From assembly GCA_937976325.1 (NCBI GenBank), contig CALJSD010000025.1:1-9761 (forward strand): a DNA stretch of 9,761 nucleotides, read 5' to 3'. Below, piece after piece: positions 1 through 5,320 of the stretch. Position numbers and translations under genes: made by a program. Each line of letters opens with the position of its first letter. Within the stretch, counting starts at the first letter, position 1. This DNA is from an uncultured Carnobacterium sp. (GTDB taxonomy: Bacteria; Bacillota; Bacilli; Lactobacillales; Aerococcaceae). The notes beneath the pieces are model-generated. The model did no database searches and was not told the DNA's origin. It saw nothing but the letters and a program-made list of their open reading frames with translations.

Positions 1-216
1 AAAAGCTGTCCCACTTGTCCCTGTTACCTTATCATAAAAATCATCAAGATATTCTAAATTATCTGGAATTTTCTTTATTTTATCGACCCTTTCATATATA
101 TCATCTTCGATATCTCCCATCTTTTGTTGTTTAACTCTAATTTTCTCAAATTCATAGCTCAAATTAGAAGAATCTAAAGATGGTATTCCACTGCCCTTTT
201 CATTTACAACACTCAT
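1..216 (-). CDS. Hypothetical protein, N-terminal 72 residues only (cut by window edge)
   Basis: The frame opens with ATG at 214-216 after a GAAAGAGGAA ribosome binding site and stays open to base 1, giving 72 residues starting MSVVNEKGSG. It is highly charged, lacks cysteine, has no signal peptide or membrane segment, and residues 20-65 should be mostly helical. It starts 17 bases after the stop of the DUF576-type lipoprotein gene, so the two are very likely co-transcribed. DUF576 lipoproteins in staphylococci can serve as immunity partners of type VII secreted toxins, and small helical proteins often accompany such effectors. A type VII helper or effector N-terminus is therefore a reasonable inference, but I do not recognise the family. 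The base composition is AT-rich like its neighbour and unlike the rest of the window. Confidence 0.7.
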   Translation of the reverse strand, partial: MSVVNEKGSGIPSLDSSNLSYEFEKIRVKQQKMGDIEDDIYERVDKIKKIPDNLEYLDDFYDKVTGTSGTAF

Positions 217-233
217 ATTATTCCTCTTTCATT

Positions 234-878
234 TTATTCATAGACACGCTCGTTAAATTCTAACTCCTTATTATCATCAACCGATACAGTATAATAATAT
301 CCAGCATTACTATTGCTTCCATAAAACGATATCTCTAATACATCTGATTCACTTAATTCAAAAAATTGATTTAAACTACTGTTTTGAATAGCGTAATATA
401 TCTCAAAACTCCCATTTTTTGGATTGTATGATTTATCTTTCAGTTTTAAACGCGACATTACATCCTTGTTTATCATCATTTCTTGAAACAAGAATCTTTT
501 ATATCCCCAAAGTTCAGTTGCTAATTTTTCATCAGAAAAAGAAAACTCCTCATTTTGATACTTCACTTCCACTTGAGAAGTTATCTCTCTATTTTTTCGT
601 TTTACTTTCTTTATGGTCCCTTCAATCATCCGTGTTACAGGATCTCCTGTCAGTTCAACCTTGATTCGATATTCTCCTTCAGTATGAGATTGATAAATCG
701 TGAAGCCATTAGGAAATTGCTCAAATAGATTTTCTAAGTTTTTGGTAGGATAAACACGACTGATTTGATTCCCTATTCTGTCCTCCAAGTATGCTCTACT
801 ATTTCTTTCATTACATCCAAAAAGAATCATTAGTAATACCCCCAATAAACTAAATTTAATAAATCTTTTCACTATCAT
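234..878 (-). CDS. DUF576-like (Csa1/Lpl tandem-type) cell-surface lipoprotein
   Basis: This is a 214-residue lipoprotein. Residues 1-21 form a lipoprotein signal peptide (KR near the start, a hydrophobic run, then LFG before Cys22). The ATG at 878 is chosen because GAGAGGAG lies 6 bases upstream; a longer frame to 938 would have no signal peptide at its start. The mature part resembles the staphylococcal tandem lipoprotein family DUF576: YPTKNLENLF at 43-52 matches the family's YPxKNLEDLY segment, and SYNP at 150-153 sits where the family has SYNP before a beta-rich C-terminus. Family members are membrane-anchored, often in tandem paralogue arrays; some neutralise type VII secreted lipase toxins from outside the membrane. 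Here only one copy is visible, followed at once by a second gene at 216. The assignment is from recalled family patterns, so the fold is moderately sure and the immunity role is inference. Confidence 0.72.
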   Translation of the reverse strand: MIVKRFIKFSLLGVLLMILFGCNERNSRAYLEDRIGNQISRVYPTKNLENLFEQFPNGFTIYQSHTEGEYRIKVELTGDPVTRMIEGTIKKVKRKNREITSQVEVKYQNEEFSFSDEKLATELWGYKRFLFQEMMINKDVMSRLKLKDKSYNPKNGSFEIYYAIQNSSLNQFFELSESDVLEISFYGSNSNAGYYYTVSVDDNKELEFNERVYE

Positions 879-912
879 ACAGAACTCCTCTCTTGTTGAG
901 TTTGTTGCTTTA

Positions 913-940
913 ATCATATCACACTTCACAAAAAACACAA
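913..940 (-). promoter_or_regulatory. Promoter of the lipoprotein gene
   Basis: On the minus strand TATGAT (913-918) is preceded by TGA, giving an extended -10 form, and TTGTGT (935-940) lies 16 bases upstream as a -35 box. Transcription would start near 906, leaving a leader of about 28 nt before the ATG at 878. Confidence 0.55.
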
Positions 941-960
941 TATATCATCATAAACACTTT

Positions 961-1137
961 TCAATTTCCAAAATGTAAACTTCTGTTATCTCCGTCAATC
1001 AACGGCTCATCAAAATCCAAGAGTAGAATCCCTTCTATACTAGCTTTTCCTTCTTTCGAATGAAGGAATATTTGTTCTAACTTTATCGAAGCAACACAAC
1101 AACTTAAGCACTGATAAAACGAAAAACTCCTCAGAGG
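961..1137 (-). pseudogene. 58-codon open frame without a start, possible gene remnant
   Basis: A minus-strand frame runs from just after a TAA at 1138-1140 to TGA at 961-963. It has no ATG or GTG start with a ribosome binding site. The last 25 or so residues read like real protein (IEGILLLDFDEPLIDG, ending HFGN), with acidic and hydrophobic residues well mixed. The first 20 codons overlap the left arm of the large palindrome and are antisense to an apparent inverted copy of the nucleotidase gene end, so that part is probably fortuitous. I do not recognise the sequence. It may be the tail of a disrupted gene, or chance. Three small inverted repeats lie within it: TTCCTTC/GAAGGAA about 1047-1068, GTAGAA/TTCTAC about 1023-1039, and CCGT/ACGG about 992-1005. 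Confidence 0.22.
1062..1110 (+). repeat. Degenerate inverted copy of the nucleotidase gene's 3' end
   Basis: Read on the plus strand, this stretch resembles the last coding part of the nucleotidase gene, which lies on the minus strand at 1316-1370. The 12 bases at 1085-1096 are the exact reverse complement of 1337-1348, and 1097-1105 of 1323-1331, with a 5-base gap on the gene side. Further left, GAATATTTG matches the gene's GAATACTTG. In protein terms EYL...IEAT..LK is still visible against the gene's EYLRKHPVIEATVNNNFK, but frameshifts and a stop interrupt it. It forms the outermost left arm of the palindrome centred near 1217. An alternative is a remnant of a separate, convergently placed nucleotidase paralogue. 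Confidence 0.5.
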
Positions 1138-1348
1138 TTATAGAAAGCATTACAGGGAATCATAACCAATGTGAATTACAGTCTCTAGAAATTCATTTCG
1201 TAGAGACTGTTTGAAGCTTGGTAGGTTTGAGACCTAAGACTCAAACCGGTATCCTATAATGCTTTTCTATAACAAACTCTGAGGAGTTTGAAGTGTCTTT
1301 ATATTATTTCACCACAGTCTTAAAGTTGTTGTTGACTGTTGCTTCGAT
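1085..1348 (-). repeat. Large imperfect palindrome, copy 1 (structured element with outer arms)
   Basis: The arms, from outside in: 1085-1096 with 1337-1348 (12 bp); 1097-1105 with 1323-1331 (9 bp); 1124-1136 with 1277-1289 (13 bp); 1137-1146 with 1264-1273 (10 bp); 1147-1152 with 1257-1262 (6 bp). The last three blocks form a nearly continuous 29-bp stem broken only by a 3-base and a 1-base bulge. The right arm runs through the stop codon (1304) into the last codons of the nucleotidase gene. On the minus strand the 29-bp stem ends in TTTTT (complement of 1122-1126), so a transcript from the nucleotidase gene could form a very large terminator-like or 3'-end-protecting structure. A smaller local hairpin, 1273-1279 with 1284-1290, would compete with the long stem. 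The centre holds the core described separately. Confidence 0.75.
1154..1255 (-). ncRNA. Candidate structured RNA core, copy 1
   Basis: The core lies inside the 29-bp closing stem. In plus-strand order it has a 3-bp continuation (1154-1156 with 1253-1255), then the motif AATGTGAATTA (1168-1178). Hairpin A follows: 1178-1187 with 1201-1210, extended by 1188-1191 with 1196-1199, a TTCA loop and one bulged base. Next come TTTGAAGCTT (1210-1219) and hairpin B: 1224-1231 with 1240-1247, 8 perfect pairs and the 8-nt loop ACCTAAGA. The same order, with different stem sequences, appears at 3682-3784, which is why I treat it as a conserved fold. The transcribed strand is not settled. Minus is favoured because all genes are on minus and the outer stem then ends in a U-run. 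I could not match it to any RNA family I know. Confidence 0.5.
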
Positions 1349-2860
1349 GACTGGATGTTTGCGCAAGTATTCCGCAATGAGCTCCGTCATGTCGATCTGC
1401 ACCTCACGCACAATCTTCTCTGGCTTAAACATACTATAGTTTCCGCCGCCAACTGCACGATATTGGTTTGTTACTACTTCTAGTTCATCCGTATCTTGAA
1501 CAGGTTTGCCATGGTACTCTAAGCGAGTCACACGGTCACCGAATGGTCTAGTGAAGTCTAATGTGTACTCGATACCTTCGTACATATCGTAGTTGTAGTA
1601 TTGAGGTTTTGGTTCCACATATTTAGGATTGAAGACTGCTTGTCCGTTTTCGACGATGAAATAAGTCGCCACACGTTCAAGAGCTTTTCTTAAGTCTTCC
1701 CCACTCACTTTTAGAACGGCTAATGTATTTGGATAAATATAGTTTGTAATCACGTCACGCATACGGATTTCTGAGTTAAATCCACGTCCGTCATTGTTGA
1801 ATAACGCAGTTCCTGAGATGTCCGCACCACTAGCTTCCATTTGAACCTTATTGATAAATTCAATATATGGATGCTCGCTTAAACGCGCTGCATGTGGATC
1901 TTTAATCGTCATATCTCCAACAACTTTTCCTACTGGAGTATCTAACCAATCTTCTACTTCCGCTTGTAAGTCGCTAAACATTTCTAAAACTGCTGGGTCG
2001 GCAGGAACATCCTCTGTTGGATGAAGTTTTGCTTCGCTTGAAACAACTGTATACTTCCCGTCTACTTTTTCCACTTCTAAGCTGATTTCACCTACATAAG
2101 CGCCGCGGTATCCTGGTTGAATCACTGGCACGCCATTCACTTTTTGTGCAATCACACGGTGTTGGTGTCCTGTCACTAACGCATCGATTCCTTCTACTTG
2201 CGTCGCAATCGCATACCCTTCGTTTTCTCCTGTTAACAGTTCTGTTGGGTCCCCGCATGAAAGGTCGCACTCGAATCCTCCGTGGTATGTTACAACGACA
2301 ACATCCGCCACTTTACGCATTTCTGGAACGTATTTCTTCGCTGTTTCCAACGCGCTCACGAATACTAAATCTTTCACCGTTGCAGGTTGCTCCCAATTTG
2401 GAATATATGGCGTTGTAATTCCTAAAACTGCGATTTTCACGCCGTCTTTTTCGAACACTTTATAAGGTTCGCCAAACGCTGGCTTGCCATCTTTTGTTAA
2501 AATATTTGAACAAAGAATTGGGTGGTTGTAAGACGCAATCGCTTCTCTTAAGTAGTCTAACCCATAGTTAAATTCGTGGTTCCCTAGAATTCCTAAGTCA
2601 TAGTTTAAGTAGTTCAATACTTTTGTTAAATCAGATGCTACTTTTGAATCTTGTTTACGAACATAGTAGCTTAATGGTGACCCTTGAATGAAGTCCCCGT
2701 TTTCGATTTGAATCACAGGACCATTCGCTTCTTCTTTTAAGCGACGAATCACAGTTGCAGCCTTCGCCGTACTGAATCCTAAGTCCATGTTTCTTTCTGT
2801 ATAGTTTGTCGGTAGCACGTACCCATGCATATCACTAGTTTCAATAATTTTAATTTCCAT
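1304..2860 (-). CDS. 5'-nucleotidase / 2',3'-cyclic-nucleotide phosphodiesterase family (CpdB/YfkN-like), cytoplasmic
   Basis: A 518-residue two-domain phosphoesterase. The N-terminal calcineurin-like domain has its metal-binding motifs in order: DMHG (10-13), NGDF (54-57), GNHE (93-96), H193 in TYHGG, and GHQH (231-234). The C-terminal 5'-nucleotidase domain (about 310-480) carries YNYDMYEGIEY (422-432) and NQYRAVGGG (465-473), closest in my memory to CpdB-type 2',3'-cyclic phosphodiesterase/3'-nucleotidases. There is no signal peptide or wall anchor, so unlike CpdB or YfkN it should act in the cytoplasm on nucleotides or related phosphoesters. ATG 2860 is chosen because GTGAGG lies 6 bases upstream; an in-frame GTG at 2872 is itself part of that binding site. 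It has its own promoter. The last 14 codons form the right arm of a large palindrome, which is unusual for a coding end. Family is sure; exact substrate is not. Confidence 0.9.
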   Translation of the reverse strand: MEIKIIETSDMHGYVLPTNYTERNMDLGFSTAKAATVIRRLKEEANGPVIQIENGDFIQGSPLSYYVRKQDSKVASDLTKVLNYLNYDLGILGNHEFNYGLDYLREAIASYNHPILCSNILTKDGKPAFGEPYKVFEKDGVKIAVLGITTPYIPNWEQPATVKDLVFVSALETAKKYVPEMRKVADVVVVTYHGGFECDLSCGDPTELLTGENEGYAIATQVEGIDALVTGHQHRVIAQKVNGVPVIQPGYRGAYVGEISLEVEKVDGKYTVVSSEAKLHPTEDVPADPAVLEMFSDLQAEVEDWLDTPVGKVVGDMTIKDPHAARLSEHPYIEFINKVQMEASGADISGTALFNNDGRGFNSEIRMRDVITNYIYPNTLAVLKVSGEDLRKALERVATYFIVENGQAVFNPKYVEPKPQYYNYDMYEGIEYTLDFTRPFGDRVTRLEYHGKPVQDTDELEVVTNQYRAVGGGNYSMFKPEKIVREVQIDMTELIAEYLRKHPVIEATVNNNFKTVVK

Positions 2861-2892
2861 AATGCGCCTCACTTTCTACAAATTCACACACT

Positions 2893-2920
2893 ATTGTACC
2901 ATAAAAAAGCCCTATCACAA
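2893..2920 (-). promoter_or_regulatory. Promoter of the nucleotidase gene, overlapping the DUF1697 stop
   Basis: On the minus strand TACAAT (2893-2898) with an upstream TGG forms an extended -10. TTGTGA (2915-2920) lies 16 bases away as the -35 box and is also the last Leu codon plus the TGA stop of the DUF1697 gene. The predicted start near 2886 gives a leader of about 26 nt that contains the ribosome binding site. Confidence 0.65.
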
Positions 2921-3466
2921 AGGTTTCTCTGTCTGCAGAATTTCTGCAATTTTATCAAATGTCTTCCCATTTCGAATCGTAATCGTCTTATAAAATGGTT
3001 GCTTCAAAATCTTTTTATGGTAAGCCGTTTTTTGATACTCTGCCTCATCGATTTTCGCCCAGAATACAGCACCTTTCCCGATATAGACTCTCTCATTATA
3101 AAGTGCTGACTCTTCTACAAATCGAATAACTTCACTCACATCTGTCCCCCGTGAGAAAAATAAAATATCTTTTCTAACAAACTCATCCTTCCACCATTCC
3201 GGAAGCCCCGCCATTTCTTCTAAGTATTCCTCTTTTGAAAGCAGCGCAAACGGAATCGAGAACTCATAATTCTCTTCTAATACCTTTTCAACTTTCAAAA
3301 CGATTTTTTCCACACTCTCATCGCTTGCAAAAAAAAAGTTTCCGCTATTAATGTACGAATCCACCTCGCTGAACCCTTCACGCTTCAACAATTCCTTCAA
3401 TTCGCTCATCACGACTTTATTTTTACCACCAATATTGATACCTCTTAATAAAAGCACATACCGCAT
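2915..3466 (-). CDS. DUF1697 family protein
   Basis: A 183-residue soluble protein of the DUF1697 family, at the family's usual length of about 180. The two family hallmarks are present: LLRGINIGGKNKV (6-18) at the end of the first beta strand, and SYINSGNFFF (37-46), where relatives have TYIQSGNVVF. Near the C-terminus, TITIRNGKTFDKIAEIL matches the family's T-x-RNW-x-T-x-x-K-L-A-E-L ending. The family folds as an alpha/beta protein; its biochemical role is unknown and none is claimed. ATG 3466 is chosen because GAGAGGTGAG lies just upstream; a longer in-frame ATG at 3502 overlaps the -10 box and cannot be used. The gene is monocistronic or weakly linked to the nucleotidase gene downstream, which has its own promoter. 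Confidence 0.88.
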   Translation of the reverse strand: MRYVLLLRGINIGGKNKVVMSELKELLKREGFSEVDSYINSGNFFFASDESVEKIVLKVEKVLEENYEFSIPFALLSKEEYLEEMAGLPEWWKDEFVRKDILFFSRGTDVSEVIRFVEESALYNERVYIGKGAVFWAKIDEAEYQKTAYHKKILKQPFYKTITIRNGKTFDKIAEILQTEKPL

Positions 3467-3490
3467 CCGACTCACCTCTCTTGTCGCCCC

Positions 3491-3499
3491 ATTATAGCA
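3491..3499 (-). promoter_or_regulatory. Extended -10 promoter of the DUF1697 gene
   Basis: The minus strand shows TGCTATAAT, a perfect extended -10 (TATAAT at 3491-3496). No good -35 hexamer lies 16-18 bases upstream, which extended -10 promoters tolerate. Predicted start near 3484, leader about 18 nt. Confidence 0.7.
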
Positions 3500-3681
3500 C
3501 ACTCTCCATGAAACGCGTTCACCCTATCCCCGCACCGGTCCTTCGTGAATGAGGAACACAATCTCAAGAACGCCACCCAACTTTCCTCAGCTTGTTGTGT
3601 GGAAATCTCTTCAGGAGGCTTTTAGGTGTATCCCTAAAACGTCAATTGCGACGGAAACAGCGGTTTTGTTGAAAGATTAGT

Positions 3682-3784
3682 GAGAACATCCATTGAATGC
3701 GAATTAGAGACACTTACGAATCCATTCGTTAGTGTCTCTTTGAGGCTTCAAAGACGAGAGACCAAAGGCTCGAGTCGGTGGCTC
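3682..3784 (-). ncRNA. Candidate structured RNA core, copy 2
   Basis: Same arrangement as the core at 1154-1255. In plus-strand order: the motif AATGCGAATTA (3696-3706), then hairpin A (3706-3721 with 3724-3739, one internal T-T mismatch; the closing pairs must open to leave a loop), then TTTGAGGCTT (3739-3748), then hairpin B (3753-3760 with 3769-3776, 8-nt loop ACCAAAGG). In hairpin B the two central positions are adjacent G.A and A.G oppositions (3756/3773 and 3757/3772), where copy 1 has two ordinary T-A pairs. The stems share little sequence with copy 1 while the connecting motifs are nearly identical. It sits upstream of the DUF1697 promoter, so it is not that gene's leader unless a further promoter lies to its right. 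Confidence 0.5.
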
Positions 3785-3935
3785 ACTAATATTCTTTCAA
3801 CAATTAAAACCGCATGTTTCCAAAGCAATCCACCACCACACCCCATACACCTAAAAGCCTCCCCCGAAGGGGCCTCCCTGCACCTACACACTTTACAGCA
3901 CATACACACATCCCAGCACCTACCCTCATTCCACA

Positions 3936-3966
3936 CAAAAAGCCTGAGGAAAATTCCCCAGGCCTT
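3936..3966 (-). terminator. Rho-independent terminator of the ugp operon
   Basis: On the minus strand GCCTGGGGA (3963-3955) pairs with TCCTCAGGC (3950-3942) round a 4-base loop, with one G-T pair, followed directly by TTTTT (3941-3937). It lies about 40 bases past the ugpB stop, as expected for the operon end. It is also part of the outer right arm of the second palindrome. Confidence 0.88.
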
Positions 3967-4001
3967 CGTTGTGATTGTGTTGTGAATGAACTTATATGTG
4001 A

Positions 4002-5294
4002 TTATTGATTCCACGCTGCATCAAATTGTGCTTTAGAATCTTGGATTAATTGATCTACATTGCCGTTTTGAGTTGTAAAGATTTTTTCTAAAATCGTACG
4101 AACTTCTGCGTATGCAGGATCAGAGTTTTCAACTACAGGAATTGAGAATAAATTCTTAGTAGCTTCACCTAAAATTGCAGGAACTTTAGAACCTGATTTC
4201 TTATATTCATCTTTTTCTAACACTGAAGCAACTGTAGGCATATAACCAGTTTGTTGTGCCCAGTATAATTGAGACTCAGCTGAAGATAAGAATTTCAAGT
4301 ATAAGAATGCTGCTGTACGTTGTTCTTCAGTTGTAGAACCTTCGAACATGTAAATATCAGTACCTTGTTGTAAGTTATATTTTTCAGGACGAGGAGCTAC
4401 TCCGTATTCGAAACCAGCTTCTTTAGCACCTTTAGCTACGAATGATTCACCCGCTGTTGAACCAACATACATAGCCACTTTTTTGTTTTGGAATGGTCCT
4501 GATAAGTATTTATCTGAGCCAGCTGTACGGAAGTATCCATCACGGATTCCGTCTGCGTAGTATTTAATAACTTCTTTTGAAGCGTCACTTGTAAAGTCTA
4601 ATGCTTTAGTGAAGTCAACGCCTTTGTTCTTCATACCAATTGCATAGTAGTTGTTTAATGAGTCGAAACCAGCACCAACAACTTCGTGGTTAGATTTTTC
4701 GTAAATTGTTTTAGCTGCTTCTTTTAATTCATCTAAAGTAGTTGGAGCTTTAACACCGTATTGTTTCAATAAGTCTGCATTGTAGAATAATACTTCTGTA
4801 GATTTGTTGAATGGAATACCGTATTGTACTCCGTTGATTTGAGCACCTTCCATTAAGTCTGAACGAATTTCTTCACCTTTCTTGAATCCGATTGTTTCGT
4901 TTTCAATGTATGGTTTGAAGTCTACCAATGTATCTTGCTCAGCCGCACTGAATAACCAGTTAGGATATGCTTGAGTGATTGTTGGTAAGTCTTTTGGTGA
5001 AGTTAAAGTTGAGTTGATTTTAGCTTGTAAATCTTTATATGAAGATTGGTTTTGTAACTCTACTTTGATATTTGGGTTAGCTTTCATGAAGTCTTCTGTT
5101 AATTTTTGAAGAGCTTTTTCAAGCTGACCGTTCATGGCATGCCAGAAAGTGATTGTTGTTTCTGATTTAACCTCTGTTACGATGTCTTTTTTAGCTTCAG
5201 CTTGTGAGCTGTTTGATGAGCTAGCTCCACATGCTGTTAACGCCACAACTGATGCTGTTGCTAGTGTCGCTTTTACTAAAGATTTGAATTTCAT
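4002..5294 (-). CDS. ugpB: UgpB-like ABC transporter substrate-binding lipoprotein
   Basis: A 430-residue solute-binding protein anchored outside the membrane. Residues 1-21 are a lipoprotein signal peptide with lipobox LTAC (Cys22), followed by a Ser/Asn-rich linker. UgpB-type landmarks are visible: TFWHAMNGQLEK (49-60), GIPFNKSTEVLFYN (159-172), GSTAGES (278-284), QQTGYMP (347-353) and AEVRTILE (396-403). By recall of E. coli UgpB, the Ser in PFNxST, the Tyr in TGYxP and the Arg in the last segment contact glycerol-3-phosphate; all are present here (S165, Y351, R399). The likely ligand is therefore glycerol-3-phosphate or a glycerophosphodiester; another sugar is possible. AAGGAG lies 7 bases before the ATG. 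It is the last gene of the operon, 26 bases after the hydrolase gene, and is followed by a strong terminator. Confidence 0.88.
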   Translation of the reverse strand: MKFKSLVKATLATASVVALTACGASSSNSSQAEAKKDIVTEVKSETTITFWHAMNGQLEKALQKLTEDFMKANPNIKVELQNQSSYKDLQAKINSTLTSPKDLPTITQAYPNWLFSAAEQDTLVDFKPYIENETIGFKKGEEIRSDLMEGAQINGVQYGIPFNKSTEVLFYNADLLKQYGVKAPTTLDELKEAAKTIYEKSNHEVVGAGFDSLNNYYAIGMKNKGVDFTKALDFTSDASKEVIKYYADGIRDGYFRTAGSDKYLSGPFQNKKVAMYVGSTAGESFVAKGAKEAGFEYGVAPRPEKYNLQQGTDIYMFEGSTTEEQRTAAFLYLKFLSSAESQLYWAQQTGYMPTVASVLEKDEYKKSGSKVPAILGEATKNLFSIPVVENSDPAYAEVRTILEKIFTTQNGNVDQLIQDSKAQFDAAWNQ

Positions 5295-5320
5295 TTTTCT
5301 TCTCCTTTTGTTATATAGTT

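Larger units (their letters stand above)
3555..3981 (-). repeat. Large nested imperfect palindrome, copy 2 (structured element with outer arms)
   Basis: The arms, from outside in: 3555-3563 with 3973-3981 (9 bp); 3581-3602 with 3931-3952 (about 20 of 22 paired, one mismatch and one bulge); 3614-3631 with 3845-3862 (18 bp perfect); then a 30-bp broken stem of four blocks, 3653-3658/3816-3821, 3661-3667/3806-3812, 3668-3676/3793-3801 and 3677-3684/3782-3789. The unpaired stretches on the left side hold small hairpins (3620-3639 and 3640-3653), and on the right CCCC-GAA-GGGG at about 3861-3871. The outer right arm contains the ugpB terminator. The element fills most of the 535-base gap between the ugpB stop and the DUF1697 start; no credible gene is seen there. 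Confidence 0.75.

Noticed and set aside
419..664. Plus-strand open frame antisense to the lipoprotein gene
   Set aside because: It is a shadow of the minus-strand gene, which has a signal peptide, ribosome binding site and family motifs.
879..938. Longer start for the lipoprotein at 938
   Set aside because: It would place 20 extra residues before the signal peptide, extends into the predicted promoter, and ignores the strong GAGAGGAG before the ATG at 878.
1122..1290. Ordinary Rho-independent terminator of the nucleotidase gene
   Set aside because: A terminator needs one short stem. Here the stem encloses about 100 nt of internal structure also found at the second locus, so termination can be at most part of the role.
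3614..3862. CRISPR array
   Set aside because: The repeats are inverted and nested; there are no regularly spaced direct repeats and no cas genes.
1085..3981. Classical MITE or insertion sequence with terminal inverted repeats
   Set aside because: The outer arms of the two copies are different from each other, no shared termini or clear target duplications are seen, and no transposase is present. Only the core is common.
3555..3981. T-box or riboswitch leader of the DUF1697 gene
   Set aside because: No T-box AGGGTGG motif or other known aptamer core is seen, and the gene's strong promoter at 3491-3499 lies downstream of the element.
3680..4014. Overlapping open frames on both strands in the ugpB-DUF1697 gap (about 60-100 codons)
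   Set aside because: They lie across the palindrome arms, have no convincing ribosome binding sites, and give low-complexity His/Pro/Thr- or Cys/Gly-rich translations caused by the skewed composition.
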